This document shows, piece by piece, positions 49,501 to 62,900 of a DNA stretch of 64,000 bases. Position 1 is the first letter of the stretch. Each line of letters starts with the position of its first letter. The stretch is from Gordius sp. MW1 (Eukaryota > Nematomorpha > Gordioida > Gordea > Gordiidae): NCBI GenBank assembly GCA_964036665.1, contig OZ038529.1, positions 16,066,060 to 16,130,059 on the forward strand. The letters are read 5' to 3'. The notes beneath the pieces were generated by a model. That model had not been told where the DNA came from. It did not search any database and saw only the letters and a program-made list of their open reading frames with translations. A program made the translations under genes and the position numbers.

Positions 49501-50349
49501 CAACCGTATGCATCCGATGAAAGTTGTCGTTTTCAGACGTGGTTTCGATGATAAAAAGTAAAAATTTATCAGAATCAGAAAACTATTACTTTAAAATCAT
49601 GATCGCATTGTGCATTTTTGAAAAATTAAGCACTCACGTTGCGATACAACAAACTAATCGCAACAATAAAACGTTGTCTTTTGTCAAAATGATAGTTCTC
49701 GCAGCTTAAAACCTCTTTTCGGAAGTCAATCGAGGATAATAGGATTCTCAAATTGGCTTACTTTTATATATTTTTTCATGCTCTTTCACATAGAATCGAA
49801 AAAAATAAATATTTTTACCTCAAAATTTTTCACATATTTTCTTTGAACCGTATTCATCCGATGAAAGATGTCGTTTTCAGACGTGGTTTCTATGATCCCA
49901 AGTAAAAATTTAAAAGAATGTGAAAACTCTTACTTTGAAATCATGATCGCATAGAGCCATTTTCATAAATTAAGCACTCACGTTGCGATACAACAAACTA
50001 ATCGCAACAATAAAACGTTGTCTTTTGTCAAAATGATAGTTCTCGCAGCTTAAAACCTCTTTTCGGAAGTCAATCGAGGATAATAGGATTCTCAAATTGG
50101 CTTACTTTTATATATTTTTTCATGCTCTTTCACATAGGATGGAAAAAAATAAATATTTTTACCTCAAAATTTTTCACAAATTTTTCTTTGAACCGTATTC
50201 ATCCGATGAAAGTTGTCGTTTTCAGACGTGGTTTTGATGATAAAAAGTAAAAATTTATCAGCATCAGAAAACTATTACTTTAAAATCATGATCGCATAGT
50301 GCATTTTTGAAAAATTAAGCACTCACGTTGCGATACAACAAACTAATCG
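46600..50349. repeat. Satellite segment 15: block shared with 27.0-29.5 and 33.1-36.6 kb
   Basis: Its first ~2.5 kb matches segment 9 (offset about 19,604) and 46.9-50.35 kb matches 33.1-36.6 kb (offset about 13,765), so three copies of one order exist. The class A unit at 46,777 has a private 2-base loss (GACGTGATTCG), which fuses two short frames into a 91-codon one. AATCGAGTCTAATAGG near 49,041 is private. Confidence 0.75.
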
Positions 50350-52140
50350 CAACAAAACGTTGTCTTTTGTCAAAATGAATAGTTCTCGCAGCTTAAAACC
50401 TCTTTTCGGAAGTAAATCGAGGATAATAGGATTCTCAAATTGGCTTACTTTTATATATCTTTTCATGCTCTTTCACATAGAATCGAAAAAAATAAATATT
50501 TTTACCTCAAAATTTTTCACATATTTTTCTTTCAACCGTATGCATCCGATGAAAGTTGTCGTTTTCAGACGTGGTTTCGATTATAAAAAGTAAAAATTTA
50601 TCAGAATCAGAAAACTATTACTTTAAAATCATGATCGCATAGTGCATTTTTGAAAAATTCAGCACTCACGTTGCGATACAACAAACTAATCGCAACAAAA
50701 CGTTGTCTTTTGTCAAAATGAATAGTTCTCGCAGCTTAAAACCTCTTTTCGGAAGTAAATCGAGGATAATAGGATTCTCAAATTGGCTTACTTTTATATA
50801 TTTTTTCATGCTCTTTCACATAGAATGAAAAAAATAAATATTTTTACCTCAAAATTTTTCACAAATTTTTCTTTCAACCGTATGCATCCGATGAAAGTTG
50901 TCGTTTTCAGACGTGGTTTCGATGATAAAAAGTAAAAATTTATCAGAATCAGAAAACTATTACTTTAAAATCATGATCGCGTAGTGCATTTTTGAAAAAT
51001 TAAGCACTCACGTTGCGATACAACAAACTAATCGCAACAATAAAACGTTGTCTTTTGTCAAAATGATAGTTCTCGCAGCTTAAAACCCTTTTCGGAAGTC
51101 AATCGAGGATAATAGGATTCTCAAATTGGCTTACTTTTATATATTTTTTCATGCTCTTTCACATAGAATCGAAAAAAATAAATATTTTTACCTCAAAATT
51201 TTTCACATATTTTTCTTTCAACCGTATGCTTTTGATGAAAGTTGTCGTTTTCAGACGTGGTTTCGATGATAAAAAGTAAAAATTTATCAGAATCAGAAAA
51301 CTATTACTTTAAAATCATGATCGCATTGTGCATTTTTGAAAAATTAAGCACTCACGTTGCGATACAACAAACTAATCGCAACAATAAAACGTTGTCTTTT
51401 GTCAAAATGATAGTTCTCGCAGCTTAAAACCCTTTTCGGAAGTCAATCGAGGATAATAGGATTCTCAAATTGGCTTACTTTCATATATTTTTTCATGCTC
51501 TTTCACATAGAATCGAAAAAAATAAATATTTTTACCTCAAAATTTTTCACATATTTTTCTTTCAACCGTATGCATCTGATGAAAGTTGTCGTTTTCAGAC
51601 GTGGTTTCGATGATAAAAAGTAAAAATTTATCAGAATCAGAAAACTATTACTTTAAAATCATGATCGCATAGTGCATTTTTGAAAAATTAAGCACTCACG
51701 TTGCGATACAACAAACTAATCGCAACAATAAAACGTCTGTTGTCAAAATGATAGTTCTCGCAGCTTAAAACCTCTTTTCGGAAGTCAATCGAGGATAATA
51801 GGATTCTCAAATTGGCTTACTTTTATATATTTTTTCATGCTCTTTCACATAGAATGGAAAAAAATAAATATTTTTACCTAAAAATTTTTCATATATTTTT
51901 CTTTGAACCGTATTCATCCGATGAAAGATGTCGTTTTCAGACGTGGTTTCTATGATCCCAAGTAAAAATTTAAAAGAATCTGAAAACTCTTACTTTGAAA
52001 TCATGATAGCATATAGCCATTTTCATAAATTAAGCACTCACGTTGCGATACAACAAACTAATCGCAACAATAAAACGTTGTCTTTTGTCAAAATGATAGT
52101 TCTCGCAGCTTAAAACCTCTTTGCGGAAGTCAATCGAGGA
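50350..52140. repeat. Satellite segment 16: last A/B monomers before the class C domain
   Basis: Two units lack four bases (CGCAACAAAACG, near 50,349 and 50,691), giving a local period of 342. The order matches 38.3-39.0 kb. A 3-base loss (AAACGTCTGTTGTC) lies near 51,731. The final B-type unit (51,928) is of the GATAGCATATAGCC kind. No gene is visible. Confidence 0.7.
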
Positions 52141-53749
52141 TAATAGGATTCTCAAATTATCTTACTTTTATATATTTTTTCATGCTCTTTCACATAGAAT
52201 CGAAAAAAATAAATATTTTTACCTCAAAATTTTTCACATATTTTTCTTTGAACCGTATTCATCCGATGAAAGTTGTGGTTTTCAGACGTGGTTTCTATAA
52301 TCCCAAGTAAAAATTTATCAGAATCTGAAAACTATTACTTTGAAATCATGATCGCATAGAGCCATTTTCAAAAATTAAGCACTCCCGTTGCGATACAACA
52401 AACTAATCGCAACAATAAAACGAGGTCTTTTGTCAAAATGATAGTTCTCGCAGGTTAAAACCTCTTTTCGGAAGTCAATCGAGGATAATAGGATTCTCAA
52501 ATTGGCTTACTTTTATATATTTTTTCATGCTCTTTCACATAGAATCGAAAAAAATAAATATTTTTACCTCAAAATTTTTCACATATTTTTCTTTAAACCG
52601 TATTCATCCGATGAAAGTTGTCGTTTTCAGACGTGGTTTCTATATCCCAAGTAAAAATTTATCAGAATCTAAAAACTATTACTTTGAAATCATAATCGCA
52701 TAAAGCAGTTTTCAAAAATTCAGCACTCACGTTGCGATACAACAAACTTATCCCAACAATAAAACGTTGTCTTTTGTCAAAATAAATAGTTCTGGCAGCT
52801 TAAAACCTCTTTTCGGAAGTAAATCGAGGATAATAGGATTCTCAAATTGGCTTACTTTTATATATTTTTTCATGCTCTTTCACATAGAATCGAAAAAAAT
52901 AAATATTTTTACCTCAAAATGTTTCACATATTTTTCTTTGAACCGTATTCATCCGATGAAAGTTGTGGTTTTCAGACGTGGTTTCTATAATCCCAAGTAA
53001 AAATTTATCAGAATCTGAAAACTATTACTTTGAAATCATGATCGCATAGAGCCATTTTCAAAAATTAAGCACTCCCGTTGCGATACAACAAACTAATCGC
53101 AACAATAAAACGTTGTCTTTTGTCAAAATGATAGTTCTCGCAGCTTAAAACCTCTTTTCGGAAGTCAATCGAGGATAATAGGATTCTCAAATTGGCTTAC
53201 TTTTATATATATTTTATGCTCTTTCACATAGAATTGAAAAAAATAAATGTTTTTACCTCAAAATTTTTCACATATTTTTCTTTGAACCGTATTCATCCGA
53301 TGAAAAATATCGTTTTCAGACGTGGTTTCTATGATCCCAAGTAAAAATTTATCAGAATCTGAAAACTATTACTTTGAAATCATGATCGCATAGAGCCATT
53401 TTCAAAAATTCAGCACTCACGTTGCGATACAACAAACTTATCCCAACAATAAAACGTTGTCTTTTGTCAAAATAAATAGTTCTGGCAGCTTAAAACCTCT
53501 TTTCGGAAGTAAATCGAGGATAATAGGATTCTCAAATTGGCTTACTTTTATATATTTTTTCATGCTCTTTCACATAGAATCGAAAAAAATAAATATCTTT
53601 ACCACAAGATTTTTCACATCTTTTTCTTTCAACCGTATGCATCCGATGAAAGTTGTCGTTTTCAGACGTGGTTTCCATGATAAAAAGTAAAAATTTATCA
53701 GAATCGGAAAACTATTACTTTTAAATCATGATCGCATAATGCATTTTTG
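52141..53749. repeat. Start of the class C satellite domain
   Basis: From about 52.14 kb the A and B forms give way to intermediates: TCTATGATCCCAAG or TCTATAATCCCAAG followed by A-like TTTATCAGAATCTG and CTATTACTTTGAAATC, then GAGCCATTTTCAAAAATT. The first C form (TCCATGATAAAAAG, GCATAATGC) appears near 53.68 kb. Marks GTTGTGGTTTTC and CACTCCCGTTGCG occur near 52,272/52,382 and again 690 bases later, a two-unit duplication. Two units have TTATCCCAAC in the dyad (near 52,748 and 53,438). Confidence 0.75.
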
Positions 53750-56700
53750 AAAAATTAAGCACTCACGTTGCGATACAACAAACTAATCGCAACAATAAAA
53801 GGTTGTCTTTTGTCAAAATGATAGTTCTCGCAGCTTAAAACCTCTTTTCGGAAGTCAATCGAGGATAATAGGATTCTCAAATTGGCTTACTTTTATATAT
53901 TTTTTCATGCTCTTTCACATAGAATCGAAAAAAATAAATGTTTTTACCTCAAAATTTTTCACATATTTTTCTTTGAACCGTATTTATCCGATGAAAAATA
54001 TCGTTTTCAGACGTGGTTTCTATGATCCCAAGTAAAAATTTATCAGAATCTGAAAACTATTACTTTGAAATCATGATCGCATAGAGCCATTTTCAAAAAT
54101 TAAGCACTCACGTTGCGATACAACAAACTAATCGCAACAATAAAACGTTGTCTTTTGTCAAAATGATAGTTCTCGCAGCTTAAAACCTCTTTTCGGAAGT
54201 CAATCGAGGATAATAGGATTCTCAAATTGGCTTACTTTTATATATTTTTTTATGCTCTTTCACATAGAATCGAAAAAAATAAATATTTTTACCTCAAAAT
54301 TTTTCACATATTTTTCTTTGAACCATTTTTATCCGATGAAAGTTGTCGTTTTCAGACGTAGTTTCCATGATAAAAAGTAAAAATTTATCAGAATTAGAAA
54401 ACTATTACTTTGATATCATGATCGCATAATGCATTTTTGAAAAATTAAGCACTCACGTTGCGATACAACAAACTAATCGCAACAATAAAACGTTGTCTTT
54501 TGTCAAAATGATAGTTCTCGCAGCTTAAAACCTCTTTGCGGAAGTCAATCGAGGATAATAGGATTCTCAGATTGGCTTACTTTTATATATTTTTTTACGC
54601 TCTTTCACATAGAATCGAAAAAAATAAATATTTTTACCTCAAAATTTTTCACATATTTTTCTTTGGACCATTTTTATCCGATGAAAGTTGTCGTTTTCAG
54701 ACGTGGTTTCTATGATCCTAAGTAATAATTTATCAGTATCTGAAAACTATTACTTTGAAATCATGATCGCATAGAGCCTTTTTCAAAAATTAAGCATCAC
54801 GTTGCGATACAACAAACTAATCGCAACAATGAAAGGTTGTCTTTTGTCAAAATGATAGTTCTCGCAGCTTAAAACCTCTTTGCGGAAGTCAATCGAGGAT
54901 AATAGGATTCTCAGATTGGCTTACTTTTATATATTTTTTTACGCTCTTTCACATAGAATCGAAAAAAATAAATATTTTTACCTCAAAATTTTTCACATAT
55001 TTTTCTTTGGACCGTTTTTATCCGATGAAAGTTGTCGTTTACAGACGTGGTTTCTATGATCCCAAGTAATAATTTATCAGTATCTGAAAACTATTACTTT
55101 GAAATCATGATCGCATAGAGCCATTTTCAAAAATTAAGCATCACGTTGCGATACAACAAACTAATCGCAACAATGAAACGTTGTCTTTTGTCAAATGATA
55201 GTTCTCGCAGCTTAAAACCTCTTTTCGGAAGTCAATCGAGGATAATAGGATTCTCAAATTGGCTTACTTTTATATATTTTTTCCAGCTCTTTCACATAGA
55301 ATCGAAAAAAATAAATATTTTTACCTCAAAATTTTTCACATATTTTTTTTTGAACCGTATTCATCCGATGAAAGCTGTCGTTTTCAGACGTGGTTTCCAT
55401 GATAAAAAGTAAAAATTTATCAGAATAAGAAAACTATTACTTTGATATCATGATCGCATAATGCATTTTTGAAAAATTAAGCACTCACGTTGCGATACAA
55501 CAAACTAATCGCAACAATAAAACGTTGTCTTTTGTCAAAATGATAGTTCTCGCAGCTTAAAACCTCTTTTCGGAAGTCAATCGAGGATAATAGGATTCTC
55601 AAATTGGCTTACTTTTATATATATTTTATGCTCTTTCACATAGAATTGAAAAAAATAAATATTTTTACCTCAAGATTTTTCACATCTTTTTCTTTCAACC
55701 GTATGCATCCGATGAAAGTTGTCGTTTTCAGACGTGGCTTCCATGATAAAAAGTAAAAATTTATCAGAATCAGAAAACTATTACTTTTAAATCATGATCG
55801 CCTAATGCATTTTTGAAAAATTAAGCACTCACGTTGCGATACAACAAACTAATCGCAACAATAAAAGGTTGTCTTTTGTCAAAATGATAGTTCTCGCAGC
55901 TTAAAACCTCTTTGCGGAAGTCAATCGAGGATAATAGGATTCTCAGATTGGCTTACTTTTATATATTTTTTTACGCTCTTTCACATAGAATCGAAAAAAA
56001 TAAATATTTTTACCTCAAAATTTTTCACATATTTTTCTTTGGACCATTTTTATCCGATGAAAGTTGTCGTTTTCAGACGTGGTTTCTATGATCCCAAGTA
56101 ATAATTTATCAGTATCTGAAAACTATTACTTTGAAATCATGATCGCATAGAGCCTTTTTCAAAAATTAAGCATCACGTTGCGATACAACAAACTAATCGC
56201 AACAATGAAACGTTGTCTTTTGTCAAATGATAGTTCTCGCAGCTTAAAACCTCTTTTCGGAAGTCAATCGAGGATAATAGGATTCTCAAATTGGCTTACT
56301 TTTATATATTTTTTCATGCTCTTTCACATAGAATCGAAAAAAATAAATATTTTTACCTCAAAATTTTTCACATATTTTTCTTTGAACCGTATTCATCCGA
56401 TGAAAGTTGTCGTTTTCAGACGTGGTTTCTATGATCCCAAGTAAAAATTTATCAGAATCTAAAAACTATTACTTTGAAATCATAATCGCATAAAGCAGTT
56501 TTCAAAAATTCAGCACTCACGTTGCGATACAACAAACTTATCGCAACAATAAAACGTTGTCTTTTGTCAAAATAAATAGTTCTGGCAGCTTAAAACCTCT
56601 TTTCGGAAGTAAATCGAGGATAATAGGATTCTCAAATTGGCTTACTTTTATATATTTTTTCATGCTCTTTCAAATAGAATCGAAAAAAATAAATATTTTT

Positions 56701-56849
56701 ACCTCAAAATTTTTCACATATTTTTCTTTCAACCGTATGTATCCGATGAAAGTTGTCGTTTTCAGACGTGGTTTCGATGATAATAAGTAAAAATTTATCG
56801 GAATAAGAAAACTATTACTTTAAAATCATGATCGCATAGTGCATTTTTG
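53750..56849. repeat. 3,100-bp higher-order unit (9 monomers), copy 1
   Basis: Ordered marks: AAAAGGTTGTC (near 53,799), GATGAAAAATATCG (near 53,990), GAACCATTTTTATCC (near 54,320), GATCCTAAGTAATAATT (near 54,714), AAGCATCACG (near 54,793), CAATGAAAGG (near 54,828), GGACCGTTTTTATCC (near 55,009), GTTTACAGACG (near 55,036), TTTTTCCAGCTC (near 55,279), GAAAGCTGTCG (near 55,370), GTGGCTTCCATG (near 55,735), CGCCTAATGC (near 55,799), TTCAAATAGAATCG (near 56,669) and GATAATAAGTAAAAA (near 56,777). All recur 3,100 bases later. It mixes C and intermediate units. Confidence 0.9.
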
Positions 56850-59800
56850 AAAAATTAAGCACTCACGTTGCGATACAACAAACTAATCGCAACAATAAAA
56901 GGTTGTCTTTTGTCAAAATGATAGTTCTCGCAGCTTAAAACCTCTTTTCGGAAGTCAATCGAGGATAATAGGATTCTCAAATTGGCTTACTTTTATATAT
57001 TTTTTCATGCTCTTTCACATAGAATCGAAAAAAATAAATGTTTTTACCTCAAAATTTTTCACATATTTTTCTTTGAACCGTATTTATCCGATGAAAAATA
57101 TCGTTTTCAGACGTGGTTTCTATGATCCCAAGTAAAAATTTATCAGAATCTGAAAACTATTACTTTGAAATCATGATCGCATAGAGCCATTTTCAAAAAT
57201 TAAGCACTCACGTTGCGATACAACAAACTAATCGCAACAATAAAACGTTGTCTTTTGTCAAAATGATAGTTCTCGCAGCTTAAAACCTCTTTTCGGAAGT
57301 CAATCGAGGATAATAGGATTCTCAAATTGGCTTACTTTTATATATTTTTTTATGCTCTTTCACATAGAATCGAAAAAAATAAATATTTTTACCTCAAAAT
57401 TTTTCACATATTTTTCTTTGAACCATTTTTATCCGATGAAAGTTGTCGTTTTCAGACGTAGTTTCCATGATAAAAAGTAAAAATTTATCAGAATTAGAAA
57501 ACTATTACTTTGATATCATGATCGCATAATGCATTTTTGAAAAATTAAGCACTCACGTTGCGATACAACAAACTAATCGCAACAATAAAACGTTGTCTTT
57601 TGTCAAAATGATAGTTCTCGCAGCTTAAAACCTCTTTGCGGAAGTCAATCGAGGATAATAGGATTCTCAGATTGGCTTACTTTTATATATTTTTTTACGC
57701 TCTTTCACATAGAATCGAAAAAAATAAATATTTTTACCTCAAAATTTTTCACATATTTTTCTTTGGACCATTTTTATCCGATGAAAGTTGTCGTTTTCAG
57801 ACGTGGTTTCTATGATCCTAAGTAATAATTTATCAGTATCTGAAAACTATTACTTTGAAATCATGATCGCATAGAGCCTTTTTCAAAAATTAAGCATCAC
57901 GTTGCGATACAACAAACTAATCGCAACAATGAAAGGTTGTCTTTTGTCAAAATGATAGTTCTCGCAGCTTAAAACCTCTTTGCGGAAGTCAATCGAGGAT
58001 AATAGGATTCTCAGATTGGCTTACTTTTATATATTTTTTTACGCTCTTTCACATAGAATCGAAAAAAATAAATATTTTTACCTCAAAATTTTTCACATAT
58101 TTTTCTTTGGACCGTTTTTATCCGATGAAAGTTGTCGTTTACAGACGTGGTTTCTATGATCCCAAGTAATAATTTATCAGTATCTGAAAACTATTACTTT
58201 GAAATCATGATCGCATAGAGCCATTTTCAAAAATTAAGCATCACGTTGCGATACAACAAACTAATCGCAACAATGAAACGTTGTCTTTTGTCAAATGATA
58301 GTTCTCGCAGCTTAAAACCTCTTTTCGGAAGTCAATCGAGGATAATAGGATTCTCAAATTGGCTTACTTTTATATATTTTTTCCAGCTCTTTCACATAGA
58401 ATCGAAAAAAATAAATATTTTTACCTCAAAATTTTTCACATATTTTTTTTTGAACCGTATTCATCCGATGAAAGCTGTCGTTTTCAGACGTGGTTTCCAT
58501 GATAAAAAGTAAAAATTTATCAGAATAAGAAAACTATTACTTTGATATCATGATCGCATAATGCATTTTTGAAAAATTAAGCACTCACGTTGCGATACAA
58601 CAAACTAATCGCAACAATAAAACGTTGTCTTTTGTCAAAATGATAGTTCTCGCAGCTTAAAACCTCTTTTCGGAAGTCAATCGAGGATAATAGGATTCTC
58701 AAATTGGCTTACTTTTATATATATTTTATGCTCTTTCACATAGAATTGAAAAAAATAAATATTTTTACCTCAAGATTTTTCACATCTTTTTCTTTCAACC
58801 GTATGCATCCGATGAAAGTTGTCGTTTTCAGACGTGGCTTCCATGATAAAAAGTAAAAATTTATCAGAATCAGAAAACTATTACTTTTAAATCATGATCG
58901 CCTAATGCATTTTTGAAAAATTAAGCACTCACGTTGCGATACAACAAACTAATCGCAACAATAAAAGGTTGTCTTTTGTCAAAATGATAGTTCTCGCAGC
59001 TTAAAACCTCTTTGCGGAAGTCAATCGAGGATAATAGGATTCTCAGATTGGCTTACTTTTATATATTTTTTTACGCTCTTTCACATAGAATCGAAAAAAA
59101 TAAATATTTTTACCTCAAAATTTTTCACATATTTTTCTTTGGACCATTTTTATCCGATGAAAGTTGTCGTTTTCAGACGTGGTTTCTATGATCCCAAGTA
59201 ATAATTTATCAGTATCTGAAAACTATTACTTTGAAATCATGATCGCATAGAGCCTTTTTCAAAAATTAAGCATCACGTTGCGATACAACAAACTAATCGC
59301 AACAATGAAACGTTGTCTTTTGTCAAATGATAGTTCTCGCAGCTTAAAACCTCTTTTCGGAAGTCAATCGAGGATAATAGGATTCTCAAATTGGCTTACT
59401 TTTATATATTTTTTCATGCTCTTTCACATAGAATCGAAAAAAATAAATATTTTTACCTCAAAATTTTTCACATATTTTTCTTTGAACCGTATTCATCCGA
59501 TGAAAGTTGTCGTTTTCAGACGTGGTTTCTATGATCCCAAGTAAAAATTTATCAGAATCTAAAAACTATTACTTTGAAATCATAATCGCATAAAGCAGTT
59601 TTCAAAAATTCAGCACTCACGTTGCGATACAACAAACTTATCGCAACAATAAAACGTTGTCTTTTGTCAAAATAAATAGTTCTGGCAGCTTAAAACCTCT
59701 TTTCGGAAGTAAATCGAGGATAATAGGATTCTCAAATTGGCTTACTTTTATATATTTTTTCATGCTCTTTCAAATAGAATCGAAAAAAATAAATATTTTT

Positions 59801-59949
59801 ACCTCAAAATTTTTCACATATTTTTCTTTCAACCGTATGTATCCGATGAAAGTTGTCGTTTTCAGACGTGGTTTCGATGATAATAAGTAAAAATTTATCG
59901 GAATAAGAAAACTATTACTTTAAAATCATGATCGCATAGTGCATTTTTG
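56850..59949. repeat. 3,100-bp higher-order unit (9 monomers), copy 2
   Basis: Every mark of copy 1 is present at +3,100 and the lines I compared are identical. Divergence from the copy 1/copy 2 pattern begins near 59,999, where AAAACGTTGTC replaces AAAAGGTTGTC. This is the most homogeneous repeat pair in the window and so probably the most recent duplication here. Confidence 0.9.
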
Positions 59950-62900
59950 AAAAATTAAGCACTCACGTTGCGATACAACAAACTAATCGCAACAATAAAA
60001 CGTTGTCTTTTGTCAAAATGATAGTTCTCGCAGCTTAAAACCTCTTTTCGGAAGTCAATCGAGGATAATAGGATTCTCAAATTGGCTTACTTTTATATAT
60101 TTTTTCATGCTCTTTCACATAGAATCGAAAAAAATAAATATTTTTACCTCAAAATTTTTCACATATTTTTCTTTGAACCGTATTCATCCGATGAAAAATA
60201 TCGTTTTCAGACGTGGTTTCTATAATCCCAAGTAAAAATTTATCAGAATCTGAAAACTATTACTTTGAAATCATGATCGCATAGAGCCATTTTCAAAAAT
60301 TAAGCACTCACGTTGCGATACAACAAACTAATCGCAACAATAAAACGTTGTTTTTTGTCAAAATGATAGTTCTCGCAGCTTAATCCTCTTTTCGGAAGTC
60401 AATCGAGGATAATAGGATTCTCAAATTGCCTTACTTTTATATATTTTTTTATGCTCTTTTACATAGAATCGAAAAAAATAAATATTCTTACCTCAAAATT
60501 TTTCACATATTTTTCTTTGAACCGTATTCATCCGATGAAAGTTGTCGTTTTCAGACGTAGTTTCCATGATAAAAAGTAAAAAATTTATCAGAATCAGAAA
60601 ACTATTACTTTGATATCATGATCGCATAATGCATTTTTGAAAAATTAAGCACTCACGTTGCGATACAACAAACTAATCGCAACAATAAAACGTTGTCTTT
60701 TGTCAAAATGATAGTTCTCGCAGCTTAAAACCTCTTTTCGGAAGTCAATCGAGGATAATAGGATTCTCAAATTGGCTTACTTTTATATATTTTTTTATGC
60801 TCTTTCACATAGAATCGAAAAAAATAAATATTTTTACCTCAAAATTTTTCACATATTTTTCTTTGAACCGTATTCATCCGATGAAAGTTGTCGTTTTCAG
60901 ACGTAGTTTCCATGATAAAAAGTAAAAATTTATCAGAATCAGAAAATTATTACTTTGATATCATGATCGCATAATGCAATTTTGAAAAATTAAGCACTCA
61001 CGTTGCGATATAACAAACTAATCGCAACAATAAAACGTTGTCTTTTGTCAAAATGATAGTTCTCGCAGCTTAAAACCTCTTTTCGGAAGTCAATCGAGGA
61101 TAATAGGATTCTCAAATTGCCTTACTTTTATATATTTTTTTATGCTCTTTCACATAGAATCGAAAAAAATAAATGTTTTTACCTCAAAATTTTTCACATA
61201 TTTTTCTTTCAACCGTATGCATCCGATGAAAGTTGTCGTTTTCAGACGTGGTTTCCATGATAAAATGTAAAAATTTATCAGAATCAGAAAACTATTACTT
61301 TGAAATCATGATCGCATAATGCATTTTTGAAAAATTAAGCACTCACGTTGCGATACAACAAACTAATCGCAACAATAAAAGGTTGTCTTTTGTCAAAATG
61401 ATAGTTCTCGCAGCTTAAAACCTCTTTGCGGAAGTCAATCGAGGATAATAGGATTCTCAGATTGGCTTACTTTTATATATTTTTTTACGCTCTTTCACAT
61501 AGAATCGAAAAAAATAAATATTTTTACCTCAAAATTTTTCACATATTTTCTTTCAACCGTATGTATCCGATGAAAGTTGTCGTTTTCAGACGTGGTTTCT
61601 ATGATCCCAAGTAAAAATTTATCAGAATCTGAAAACTATTACCTTGAAATCATGATCGCATAGAGCCATTTTCAAAAATTAAGCACTCACGTTGCGATAC
61701 AACAAACTAATCGCAACAATAAAACGTTGTCTTTTGTCAAAATGATAGTTCTCGCAGCTTAAAACCTCTTTTCGGAAGTCAATCGAGGATAATAGGATTC
61801 TCAAATTGGCTTACTTTTATATATTTTTTTATGCTCTTTCACATAGAATCGAAAAAAATAAATATTTTTACCTCAAAATTTTTCACATATTTTTCTTTGA
61901 ACCGTATTCATCCTATGAAAGCTGTCGTTTTCAGACGTGGTTTCCATGATAAAAAGTAAAAATTTATCAGAATAAGAAAACTATTACTTTGATATCATGA
62001 TCGCATAATGCATTTTTGAAAAATTAAGCACTCACGTTGCGATACAACAAACTAATCGCAACAATAAAACGTTGTCTTTTGTCAAAATGGTAGTTCTCGC
62101 AGCTTAAAACCTCTTTTCGGAAGTCAATCGAGGATAATAGGATTCTCAAATTGGCTTACTTTTATATATTTTTTCATGCTCTTTCACATAGAATCGAAAA
62201 AAATAAATATTTTTACCTCAAAATTTTTCACATCTTTTCTTTCAACCGTATGCATCCGATGAAAGTTGTCGTTTTCAGACGTGGTTTCCATGATAAAAAG
62301 TAAAAATTTATCAGAATCAGAAAACTATTACTTTTAAATCATGATCGCATAATGCATTTTTGAAAAATTAAGCACTCACGTTGTAAAACAACAAACTAAT
62401 CGCAACAATAAAAGGTTGTCTTTTGTCAAAATGATAGTTCTCGCAGCTTAAAACCTCTTTGCGGAAGTCAATCGAAGATAATAGGATTCTCAGATTGGCT
62501 TACTTTTATATATTTTTTTACGCTCTTTCACATAGAATCGAAAAAAATAAATATTTTTACCTCAAAATTTTTCACATATTTTTCTTTGAACCGTATTCAT
62601 CCGATGAAAGTTGTCGTTTTCTGACGTGGTTTCTATGATCCCAAGTAAAAATTTATCAGAATCTAAAAACTATTACTTTGAAATCATAATCGCATAAAGC
62701 AGTTTTCAAAAATTCAGCACTCACGTTGCGATACAACAAACTTATCGCAACAATAAAACGTTGTCTTTTGTCAAAATAAATAGTTCTGGCAGCTTAAAAC
62801 CTCTTTTCGGAAGTAAATCAAGGATAATAGGATTCTCAAATTGGCTTACTTTTATATATTTTTTCATGCTCTTTCAAATAGAATCGAAAAAAATAAATAT

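Noticed and set aside
9501..59949. Duplicated blocks as pure assembly artefacts
   Set aside because: Most block pairs differ at private sites and small indels, which artefactual duplication would not create. The near-identical pairs (21.2-23.9, 31.4-34.7, 53.75-59.95 kb) cannot be cleared without raw reads, and this is stated in their findings.
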